From an uncultured Ignavibacteriales bacterium (GTDB taxonomy: Bacteria > Bacteroidota > Ignavibacteria > Ignavibacteriales > Ignavibacteriaceae): 6,796 bases of DNA. A model generated the notes under the pieces. It saw only the letters and a list, made by a program, of their open reading frames with translations. It ran no database searches and had not been told where the DNA came from. Position 1 is the stretch's first letter, and each line of letters opens with the position of its first letter. Shown piece by piece: positions 1 through 6,171 of this stretch. The position numbers were made by a program, and so were the translations under genes. Where the stretch lies: contig CAJXGP010000112.1 in the NCBI GenBank assembly GCA_913053915.1, positions 1 to 6,796 on the forward strand, in the 5' to 3' direction.

Positions 1-499
1 ATATTTCAAAGTTTTTAATTTGAGTTAAATTATCCTTAAGAAAATCTTTGAAATAAAGCACAATTTGAGCCTTTTTTTCTTTATCTTTGTTAAAGCATTT
101 GGTTATCGCTTTGTCAAAATAAAAATCAAGCAAATTGCTAATCTTTTCAAAAGACTCCCCTTCGCTTTTATCATTTTTCAATTTATCTTTCTTAAAAGAA
201 ATCATGTACGGCGAACAGGAAGCAAGCTGTTTTTTTACATCAAAAACCTTATGCATTGTTGTGCCTATCCGCTGTCCTTGCCGCTCATATTTTATAATGT
301 TGCTTAAAAACGAAGTTATTTCTTTCCCATCGTAATAATCCCAGTCTTTCCCCTTTTCTCCGGGGAAATTTATTGCATTGCCATTTTCATCCAATTCAAC
401 AAAAATATGAAGTCCATTAGAAGGCTCTAAACCTTGTTCAAAAATTTGTGGAGAGTTTTCCTTTAAATGTTTCATATAATTAACTATTTCTTGAATCAT
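1..499 (-). CDS. cas8b: Type I-B CRISPR Cas8b/Csh1-like large subunit, N-terminal part (runs off left edge)
   Basis: This is probably the large subunit of a type I-B Cascade complex, which in that family helps recognise the target and recruit Cas3. The frame is open for 166 codons from the ATG at 499-497 to the window edge, so only the N-terminal part is visible. The start MIQEIVNYMKHL, then LEPSNGLHIFVELDENG near residues 24-40 and the SCSPYMISF block near residues 97-105, resemble the N-terminus of Csh1-type Cas8b as I remember it; there is no diagnostic catalytic motif. A GAGG ribosome-binding site lies seven bases before the ATG. It is followed upstream, on the same strand, by a broken cas6-like remnant ending 56 bases away, which is the normal cas6-cas8b order and is the main support for the call. 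No stop or frameshift is seen in the part available. The alternative is another cas-linked or unrelated low-G+C protein; the rest of the gene, beyond position 1, would settle it. Confidence 0.6.
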   Translation of the reverse strand, partial: MIQEIVNYMKHLKENSPQIFEQGLEPSNGLHIFVELDENGNAINFPGEKGKDWDYYDGKEITSFLSNIIKYERQGQRIGTTMHKVFDVKKQLASCSPYMISFKKDKLKNDKSEGESFEKISNLLDFYFDKAITKCFNKDKEKKAQIVLYFKDFLKDNLTQIKNFEI

Positions 500-506
500 A
501 AACAAA

Positions 507-510
507 CCTC
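507..510 (-). promoter_or_regulatory. Ribosome-binding site of the cas8b-like gene
   Basis: On the minus strand GAGG (CCTC on the plus strand) stands seven bases before the ATG at 499-497. The strong match and good spacing support that ATG as the start. The 56-base gap between the cas6 remnant and this gene holds no other clear signal. Confidence 0.6.
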
Positions 511-555
511 ACATTTTTCTTGGCCTTACTACAAACAAGGTCATTATTAATAAAA

Positions 556-861
556 TTACAGCATAAAACCTAAGCCTTGACTGCTTCCAAGCCCTACATC
601 CAACGCAAATTGGAACAGCTCCCCGTTTCCTAAAAGCTCATATTTCCAGACCCATCCTTTTATAACGATTTCCGAAACATATTGAAAACCGTTTTTATTT
701 TTATAATAATTGTAATTTTCACCACTTTTAAGATTACCTTCCTATATGGTAAAATTTGAGAAATTACATCCGTCAAGCCCTTTTACAATCCCATATAATG
801 GAACGAAGATTCCGCTTGGTCCGCCAACTTCCAATCCAAGACTTATTAACAAATGATTGTT
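556..861 (-). pseudogene. cas6: Cas6-like crRNA endoribonuclease, C-terminal remnant
   Basis: Cas6 cuts CRISPR precursor RNA within the repeats to make crRNAs. The last about 30 codons read KGWVWKYELLG, then a short spacer, then GLGSSQGLGF close to the TAA stop at 558-556. This looks like the ferredoxin-fold strand plus glycine-rich loop (GxGxxxxxGxG type) that closes Cas6 proteins. The same frame is open upstream to a TAA at 864-862 but is broken by a TAG at 744-742, and no N-terminal domain or start codon exists: the ATP-grasp gene ends at 910, where the 5' part of cas6 would be. It is therefore a 5'-truncated pseudogene. The part upstream of the TAG (LGLEVGG, GIFVPLYG) I cannot place with certainty in Cas6; it may be diverged or foreign sequence. 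The position just before a Cas8b-like gene agrees with type I-B order. Another RAMP-fold Cas protein is the main alternative. Confidence 0.55.
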
Positions 862-909
862 TTATATACTTGATACTACTGCTATCTCGCTTATTTTTTA
901 TATACATTG

Positions 910-1908
910 CTAGCGGTTCGTTGTATCAGCTTCAAATGCATTTCTTACAATACCCAAAATCATTTGTTCATATGTTAGTCCGGTATTTAGATTATAGCAC
1001 CTATATAAATATCCGGTACCTAAACCGGGTATTAAATTTGCCTCCAGAAAATAAGGAATGCCCTTCTCATCCATTTTAATATCTATTCTTCCATATCCTT
1101 TTGCACCTAATGCCTTAAAAGAATCTAATGCTAATTTTGATATTCTATTCTTAACATCTTCATTTTCTATTTTTAATGATAATTCGTTATCTATGACTTT
1201 GTCTGCAAAGCCTAAAATTCTATCTCCTTTAATGTTTTTTTCTGCCAAGAGTTCAATAGGATAAACTTGATATGAATTAGTCTTAAAATCTTGAAAAATG
1301 GCTACAGTATACTCTTTGCCATTTAAATATCTTTCGACTAAGGATGCGGTACCTTGATTTTTAAAGATAGAAGACACTCTTTTTTGGTATTCCTCAAAAT
1401 TATAAACCAAAGAATTAGAATCAATGCCTCTTGAATCTCCTTCATAAAGAGGTTTAATGAATAGTGGAAAATCAATAGGAATGTTATTTTGAGTATATTG
1501 ATCAGGTTTTGCAACAAAAAAAGGAGCAGTATTGCATCCGTACTCGGATACTATATCTTTTGCTTTACTTTTGTCAAATTCAGATTCAATAGATTTTTTA
1601 GATGATCCTGTGTATGGAATTTTATACTCATCTAGGAAATCTGAGAACCATATTTTATTTGTTGAATTTCTTTGTATTGAATTCAGGTCAAACCCTAAAT
1701 ATTTAATTCCGGAAATTATCAGGTCTGGTTTTTTCCTTATAAGTTCTTTTAATTCTTTCTCTTTACTGATAATTGATATTTCAACTTTTGAATAATAATT
1801 ACTTAATGTTTTGTGTAGTAGGTCAAGTATCCCGTCTGACATTAAATTAAGCCTACCTATTCTTGTCGTTACAATTTCAATATGTTTTTCATCCTTTACT
1901 ATTTTCAT
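910..1908 (-). CDS. D-Ala-D-Ala ligase-like ATP-grasp protein
   Basis: This is a 332-residue cytoplasmic ATP-grasp ligase, near the usual length of D-alanine-D-alanine ligases. Such enzymes activate a carboxylate as an acyl-phosphate using ATP and join it to an amine. Visible landmarks, in order: PYTGSS near residues 98-103 and DKSKAKDIVSEYG near 112-124, matching the Ddl central region; FPLFIKP near 147-153 with the ATP-binding Lys152; VERYLNGKEYTV near 191-202; and GYGRIDIK (271-278) with Asp276, then FLEANLIPGL (287-296) with Glu289 and Asn291, which normally hold Mg2+. The N-terminal Ddl block carrying the first-site glutamate (GGxSxEHxVS) is not recognisable, so a genuine peptidoglycan D-Ala-D-Ala ligase is not proven and the substrate is unknown. 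The frame is clean and ends in TAG. The ATG at 1908 is preceded by only a weak AAAGA; an upstream ATG stops after three codons. It lies 64 bases after the DUF2130 gene, on the same strand, and its 3' end sits where the start of cas6 should be. Confidence 0.85.
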   Translation of the reverse strand: MKIVKDEKHIEIVTTRIGRLNLMSDGILDLLHKTLSNYYSKVEISIISKEKELKELIRKKPDLIISGIKYLGFDLNSIQRNSTNKIWFSDFLDEYKIPYTGSSKKSIESEFDKSKAKDIVSEYGCNTAPFFVAKPDQYTQNNIPIDFPLFIKPLYEGDSRGIDSNSLVYNFEEYQKRVSSIFKNQGTASLVERYLNGKEYTVAIFQDFKTNSYQVYPIELLAEKNIKGDRILGFADKVIDNELSLKIENEDVKNRISKLALDSFKALGAKGYGRIDIKMDEKGIPYFLEANLIPGLGTGYLYRCYNLNTGLTYEQMILGIVRNAFEADTTNR

Positions 1909-1926
1909 TCTTTCATTTGCCCAATG

Positions 1927-1942
1927 ATTTATATATATTATT
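1927..1942 (-). promoter_or_regulatory. Possible -10 region before the ATP-grasp gene
   Basis: The 64-base gap between the DUF2130 gene and the ATP-grasp gene contains an A/T-only run with TATATA and TATAAA, about 20 bases before the ATG at 1908. No convincing -35 hexamer is seen, and in an AT-rich genome such runs arise by chance. Confidence 0.2.
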
Positions 1943-1972
1943 GTGGTGCGTTTTTTGTCTGTCGTTTATATT

Positions 1973-3196
1973 TTATTCAGTCTTATCCGCAAGTCCATCA
2001 AATTTTGCTTTCATAGTGGGATTACCGTGAGTTAATTTTTTTATAGTTAAATCGTCCACTTTATTATTAGCCAATCGTAAGTTGTTTTCCGAAGATAACA
2101 ATGCATCTTTTGTTTTTTGGAGATGAATAATAGTTTTGTCTATTTCATCAATAACAGTCTCAAATTTACGACTAGCTAAATCATAATTTCTTGCAAAACC
2201 CTCTTTAAAAGTGTTTATTTTTTCTTCAAAATTGGTAATGTCTACGTTTTGATTTCTAATCAAATTTAGTTCTGCTTTGTATTGCATTGAATTCATTGCT
2301 GCATTACGAAGAAGTGTGATAATTGGAATGAAAAATTGAGGACGCACAACATACATTTTGTTAAATTTATGCGATACATCAGCTATTCCTGTGTTATAGA
2401 ATTCATTTTCGGATTCAAGTAGAGAAACAAGAACTGCATATTCACATTTCTTTTCTGTTCGGTCTTTGTCCAGTTTTGCAAAAAAATCATCATTTCTCTT
2501 TTTTGTAGCAGTTTCGTCATTCTCATTCTTCATTTCGAACATAATTGAAATGATTTCATTACCTACTTCATCAGTTTCTCTATAAATAAAATCACCTTTG
2601 CTTCCACGGCTTGAATCATTATCTTTTTCGAAATAGGCTTTTTGAAAAGCTGTAGCACGAAGTTTATTGAATTCAGCTTCACAATATAGTTCCAATGTTT
2701 CGCCAATCATTTTTGTTGAAAGCTTAAGCTTCAAGTCTTTTAAACGATCAATTGCATCGTCTTTCATTTTGATGGTTTCGTCCTTCGCCTTGAGCTTATC
2801 AGTAAATTTTTCGTTTATAGATTTTTCAAGTAACTGTTTTTCAGTTTCTTTATTTTTTAAATCATTAGCAAGATTATCACGTTCTTTTTCGATTTCCTTA
2901 ATCGCTTCTGATACGTTTAGTTTTTTATCCATTTCTGCATTCTGAATTTTTGATTTCATTTCAGAGATTTCCGCTTCTTTCTTGGCTAATTTTTCGGCAA
3001 GCTGTTCTTGCAATGAATTTCTTATGTTAGCTTCTGCGAGCTTAATAGCATTTTCTTTTTCGTTTTCAGCAAGTGCTAGTCGTTTTCCTAACTCTTCTTT
3101 AAATTGATGGTCACGAACTTGCTTAAGAATATCAGCAAAACCTGCCTCATCAACTTTAAAAGCTTTTTTACAATTTGGACATATAATTTCGTTCAT
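1973..3196 (-). CDS. DUF2130 coiled-coil protein with a nuclease-like core
   Basis: This 407-residue protein matches DUF2130 along most of its length. It starts with a CPNC pair (Cys6, Cys9), half of a zinc-ribbon pattern, followed by [17 protein letters not shown]. Residues about 25-160 are charged, heptad-rich coiled coil. The conserved core begins at [11 protein letters not shown] (159-169) and contains [25 protein letters not shown] (198-207) and IMFEMKNE (218-225). Asp202 followed by Glu221-x-Lys223 has the spacing of a PD-(D/E)XK nuclease active site, with Glu166 as a possible extra acidic ligand; nuclease activity is inferred, not shown. The C-terminal third is again helical. No signal peptide or membrane segment is seen. 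The frame is clean, ends in TAA, and starts at an ATG six bases after AGG at 3205-3203. The ATG overlaps the stop of the recombinase remnant (ATGA). The family's cellular role is not established; a location between mobile-element and defence debris fits a DNA-processing job. Confidence 0.92.
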   Translation of the reverse strand: MNEIICPNCKKAFKVDEAGFADILKQVRDHQFKEELGKRLALAENEKENAIKLAEANIRNSLQEQLAEKLAKKEAEISEMKSKIQNAEMDKKLNVSEAIKEIEKERDNLANDLKNKETEKQLLEKSINEKFTDKLKAKDETIKMKDDAIDRLKDLKLKLSTKMIGETLELYCEAEFNKLRATAFQKAYFEKDNDSSRGSKGDFIYRETDEVGNEIISIMFEMKNENDETATKKRNDDFFAKLDKDRTEKKCEYAVLVSLLESENEFYNTGIADVSHKFNKMYVVRPQFFIPIITLLRNAAMNSMQYKAELNLIRNQNVDITNFEEKINTFKEGFARNYDLASRKFETVIDEIDKTIIHLQKTKDALLSSENNLRLANNKVDDLTIKKLTHGNPTMKAKFDGLADKTE

Positions 3197-3498
3197 ATTT
3201 TACCTATTTTAAATACGCCGCAACGGTTTGCGTATATTAAATTGCATATATCCCTCCAAATTGGCGGTATAAGCACAATAGCCTTTTTGGATACATATGT
3301 ATATATTTCAGCTATTTTTGGGCTGTTATATCCCAATAGTTCTTGAATATATCTTGAATCCATACCCTGTTCGAGTAAATATGCGGCAAAACTACGGAGC
3401 AACATATGCGGAGTTACCTTCTTTTTTATTCCGGCTTGTTCTTCAAAAAGATAATTCTTCGGCTTATATTGCTTATGATAGTCTCTCAACTGTAGCAA
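3193..3498 (-). pseudogene. Tyrosine recombinase (phage-integrase family), C-terminal remnant
   Basis: The frame reads LQLRDYHKQYKPKNYLF, then PHMLLRSFAAYLLEQG, then YIQELLGYNSPKIAEIYTYVS. This is the catalytic end of an IntI/XerC-like tyrosine recombinase, whose usual form is PHxLRHSFATHLLEQG and IQELLGHSSxKTTEIYTHVS. The catalytic Arg of the HxLRH box is Leu34, the following His is Arg35, and the His/Trp position is Tyr57, so three conserved positions have changed; only His31 and the nucleophile Tyr66 remain. Between YLFE and QAGIKKK about 20 residues normally present in this family seem to be missing. No N-terminal core-binding domain or first catalytic Arg remains in this frame, and there is no ATG; the first usable codon is a TTG just after a stop. 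The last about 30 residues do not resemble the family and probably come from a frame change. The TGA stop overlaps the DUF2130 ATG by 4 nt. The product could not recombine DNA. Confidence 0.85.
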
Positions 3499-3656
3499 AG
3501 AAGATTATGCCTTTTGCGCCGTTGCGCAGCATAACGCCGGGCATTCTCTTCTATCTTAGGATTCTGCGGCAGTAATGAGATCTGCCCGGAAAGAATCCGC
3601 TCTATTCGCCCGATACTCGCAGTACCGGTTTTTGTTTGTCTGATACACCCAACTAC
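3486..3656 (-). pseudogene. Possible upstream debris of the same recombinase
   Basis: A 56-codon open frame with no start codon, richer in G+C than its surroundings, overlaps the 5' end of the recombinase remnant in another phase. Its second half (SGQISLLPQNPKIEEN, then QRRKRHNLL) is vaguely like the stretch of IntI/XerC-type recombinases running from the first catalytic region to the KGRKDRYTLL segment, and lies in the right order directly before LQLRDY. The catalytic first-box Arg (GLR) is not present. If real, it means further frame changes and losses in one recombinase gene. The match is weak and the frame could be unrelated. Confidence 0.3.
3505..3534 (+). repeat. Bulged palindrome within recombinase debris
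   Basis: TTATGC (3505-3510) pairs with GCATAA (3529-3534), and TGCGC (3515-3519) with GCGCA (3524-3528), around a CGTT loop. Bases 3511-3514 (CTTT) form a one-sided bulge. This gives 11 paired bases in a 30-base element. No T-run follows, so a terminator is unlikely. It might be a recombination-related site or chance structure in a decayed gene. Confidence 0.5.
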
Positions 3657-3797
3657 TTAATTAGCACAAAAGCCGGTATAAGTCAATAGTTAAGTATAAT
3701 ATTATGGCACTGCAATTGGTCTCCTTGCCTTATCCCCTTAAAACTATCGGATCTATCCGGCAAAATATGTCAAAAAAGGTTGTTTTGGGGTATTAAG

Positions 3798-3818
3798 GTG
3801 TTAGAGATGGGCTAACAC
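3798..3818 (+). repeat. Stem-loop, 7-bp perfect stem
   Basis: GTGTTAG (3798-3804) and CTAACAC (3812-3818) form a perfect stem around a seven-base loop. No T-run follows on either strand. It lies ten bases before a second stem-loop. Confidence 0.5.
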
Positions 3819-3827
3819 GAGGAGAAG

Positions 3828-3855
3828 AATGGACTAATTCATAGACTTGTCCATT
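3828..3855 (+). repeat. Stem-loop, 7-bp perfect stem, 14-base loop
   Basis: AATGGAC (3828-3834) pairs with GTCCATT (3849-3855). It ends 13 bases before the first ATPase-like codons. The function is unknown; it may be a remnant of a regulatory leader or a chance structure. Confidence 0.45.
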
Positions 3856-3868
3856 GTAATGACAAAGG

Positions 3869-4379
3869 GATAAATTAAAACAGGAATATGAAAATCTGTT
3901 AAACAAGGTGAATTCTGCTTATTAAAGATGCCGAAAAATATTTTATCCCTTTATTTAAAAAAATTGCAAAGAGTTTTATCGGATTAGATTTAAATATCTA
4001 TTTTAAACAAATCGGGAGTGGCATAATATTGAGTCTTGACTTGCTTGGAACAGCGCGAACAGACTCTTCTCAACTCTTCGAAATTCAAAGATTCTTTCCT
4101 GATATCGCACTGCGAATGGCACTTGCCATATATCTTTCAAAGAAAAATAATGAAGCGACATTATTAATTGACACGCCGGAAGGTTCTCTTGACATTGCTT
4201 ATTAAAGCAGAGTTGGTAAAATATTTGCCAATTTTGTAATAGAGTATAATCAAAACATTATAATGACCACCAATATAAATGCTTCACAATTGTTATTATT
4301 ATTGACAGAAAAATGCGGTAAAAGTAAAATGCAATTTAGGCAATTATCTATAAAGTCTAACAGAAATGCTCATATGTAG
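3869..4379 (+). pseudogene. SMC/Rad50-like ABC ATPase, C-terminal remnant
   Basis: Only the C-terminal part of an AAA/ABC-type ATPase remains. It opens in one phase with DKLKQEYENLLNKVNSAY (end of a coiled coil), changes phase near 3918-3922, then continues with DAEKYFIPLFKKIAKSF, SLDLLGTARTDSSQLFEIQ (a diverged LSxxQ-like signature), RFFPDIALRMALAIYL, and the Walker B and D-loop ATLLIDTPEGSLDIAY (4155-4202). A TAA at 4203-4205 follows where I would expect Glu (one G-to-T change), then SRVGKIFANFV and NIIMTTNINASQLL continue in the same frame to a TAG at 4377-4379. The Walker A half is absent, as is any start. The family as I recall it carries IDTPEGSLDIAYE in ATPases found near restriction-modification genes. 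The remnant lies directly before the mod pseudogene, suggesting a former shared operon. After about 4350 the frame stays mostly open up to the mod start, but resembles nothing I know. Confidence 0.78.
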
Positions 4380-4455
4380 ATGGTTGTATTAAACTCAGCT
4401 TATGCAAATGAGGAAATACCGGTTGATTTAATTCTTGCTGATATTTCAACAAAAA

Positions 4456-6167
4456 ATGGATGGAAAGTCATTAAATATTGCAGAAGAAAAACTCAGCAAA
4501 CTCAAAGAAATTATTCCGAAAGTATTTACAGAGAATAAAATTGATTGGGAAAAGCTGAAGGTTGCTCTTGGTAAAGATATTGAATTCAAAAACGAACGCT
4601 ATGTTTTAAACTGGGCAGGGAAATCAGATGTTTTTCGTGTGTTGCAATCACCAACGACTGCAACGCTTGTGCCGGAAAAAAGGGTCGGTTAATTTTGACA
4701 ATACCGAAAATATTTTCATCAAGGGCGAAAATCTTGAGGTTTTGAAGGTTCTGCAGAAATCTTATTTCGGTAAGTTCAAGATGATTTACGTCGATCCGCC
4801 ATACAACACAGGAAACGATACTTTTATTTACTCCGATAAATTTTCCGAAACCAAAAAAGAATATTTTAGCCGTATCGGCGATAAAGACGAAAGTGGATAT
4901 ATGACCAGGGAAGGTCTGTTCTGCAAAAACAGCAAAGACAGTGGGCACTACCACTCCAACTGACTTTCCATGATGTATCCGACGTTGTTTCTGACGAGGA
5001 ATTTATTGCGGGAAGACGGGGTGATTTTTGCTTCCATTGATGATAATGAGGTGTTTGAAAAGGAGAATTTTATTGCTAAATTTGTTTGGAATAAAAAGTC
5101 TGGGCGTCAAAAAATCACGAGTACATTGTTTGTTTTTGTAAAAACGAAGCAATATTTAATCTTAATCTTATCTCAAGAAGTGAAGAAAGAAACAAAGAAT
5201 TTCAAAATTTAAACAATGATCCAAAGAGAAAGATGGATTTATAGACCATTACACGCAAAAAACGGTAAAGAGTCAAGTAGATACGAAATTAAATTTCCTA
5301 ATGGAATAGAATGGGGCTCCAAAAGGAACATACCCAAGATTTCCAAAAGGGAAATTATTTTTACTGTACAATGATAATAGACTTTGGTTTGGAAAAGAGA
5401 GGTGTGTGTACCGCAATACAGAAGATTTCTATCTGAGGTTAAAGATGGTATTATTTCAAATATATTACTATTTCCAAAAGAAGTTGGAAATACGCAAAAA
5501 GCAAAACAAGATTATCAAAAAATTATGTCCGACGTTAACTTTGATAATCCCAAACCTATCGAACTTATGAATTATATATTAAAACTTGGGACGGAAAGGG
5601 GTGAACTAATCCTCGACTTTTTCTCAGGCTCAGGCTCAGCCGCTACTGCCCGCGCAATCCTTGATCTTAACAAAGAAGACGGTGGTAACCGAAAATTTAT
5701 ACTTGCACAGCTCCCCGAAAAATGCCAAGAAGATTCCGAAGCATACAGAGCCGGATATAAAACCATTGCCGAAATCGGCAAAGAACGCATCCGCCGGGTA
5801 ATAAATAAAATTAAAAATGAGAAAGTTTATTTAAAGAAAAAAATAAAAGCACTTTGGATTTAGGTTCTAAGGTTTTTAGATTACAAAAATCGAAACGGAA
5901 GAAGAACTTGTTGAACAGTTAAAGTTGCATATCGATCCATTAGATAAAAACGCAAAGATTGAAGACAAGGGCGGCTTTTATCTTGTGAATAATAATAAAA
6001 TTGTCTTGATTCTTGAGAAGGTAAATAATAAAATTATAAAAACAGCCATAGAGATAAAGCCTCAAAAGGTGATTACAATCGACCGTCTGTTTAATAATAA
6101 CGATCAGTTAAAAACCAACACCGTATCACATGTGAAAGATGCGGGGGTTGAATTTAAGGTGGTGTAG
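4456..6167 (+). pseudogene. mod: Type III restriction-modification adenine methyltransferase (Mod), multiply frameshifted
   Basis: A Mod subunit methylates the N6 of adenine in the recognition site of a type III system. Ordered pieces of one beta-class methyltransferase are visible: start MDGKSLNIAEEKL (4456), then VLNWAGKSD, the catalytic block MIYVDPPYNTGND with DPPY at 4793-4804, SKDSGHYHSN, then MMYP, NLLREDGVIFASIDDNEV, later VPQYRRFLSEVKDGI, the SAM-binding DFFSGSGSAA (5615-5644), and the C-terminal VNNNKIVLILEKV and DAGVEFKVV. They lie in changing phases: frame 1, 2 (about 4681), 1 (about 5113), 2 (about 5233), 3 (5316), 2 (about 5402), 1 (about 5845) and 3 (about 5890). A TGA (4961-4963) replaces the expected Trp after HYHSN. 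Apparent in-frame losses lie near 5053 and 5966. Several phase changes sit in base runs (A6 4676-4681, A6 5109-5114, G4 5313-5316, A7 5837-5843). No functional enzyme can be made. The total span is a little short of a normal Mod. The fic gene starts 4 nt later; no Res helicase-nuclease gene is in view. Confidence 0.93.
6156..6162 (+). promoter_or_regulatory. Ribosome-binding site of the Fic gene, inside the end of mod
   Basis: AAGGTGG lies nine bases before the ATG at 6172, within the last codons of the mod remnant. With a 4-nt gap between the mod stop and the ATG, the original arrangement suggests translational coupling. Confidence 0.55.
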
Positions 6168-6171
6168 ACAT

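Larger units (their letters stand above)
3657..3868. other. Non-coding divide between the two divergent gene groups
   Basis: No frame here looks coding; the longest small frame, from ATG 3704, gives only about 30 codons with no recognisable motif. A TATAAT at 3695-3700 has no matching -35. The stretch contains two stem-loops (listed separately) and then runs into the 5'-truncated ATPase remnant. Genes to the left point left and genes to the right point right, so promoters for both groups would be expected here, but I cannot point to one securely. Confidence 0.5.

Noticed and set aside
65..335. Plus-strand frames of 66-80 codons over the cas8b region
   Set aside because: They are antisense to a longer, better-supported frame with a ribosome-binding site.
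756..1079. 107-codon plus-strand open frame
   Set aside because: It overlaps the cas6 remnant and the ATP-grasp gene on the other strand, has no recognisable motif, and looks like a shadow of them.
3505..3534. Integron attC site
   Set aside because: The palindrome is short and lacks the RYYYAAC and GTTRRRY boxes; nothing like a gene cassette follows.
3658..3686. Minus-strand promoter: TTGACT, 17 bases, TAATTA
   Set aside because: The -35 is good but the -10 matches poorly, and the gene it would serve is debris.
3780..3870. tRNA or tRNA-like gene, suggested by a stem with a seven-base loop
   Set aside because: No T-loop GTTC motif, acceptor stem or CCA-end arrangement is found around it.
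4380..4531. Continuation of the ATPase frame into the mod start as a separate small gene
   Set aside because: It resembles no family I know, and its last third overlaps the start of mod in another phase; probably read-through of a dead frame.
4676..4682. Programmed ribosomal frameshift at AAAAAAG in mod
   Set aside because: The phase of the heptamer does not fit a -1 slippery site, the needed shift is +1, and six further phase changes plus a stop make programmed recoding implausible.
4586..4954. 122-codon minus-strand open frame
   Set aside because: It is antisense to the catalytic region of mod and has no motif of its own.
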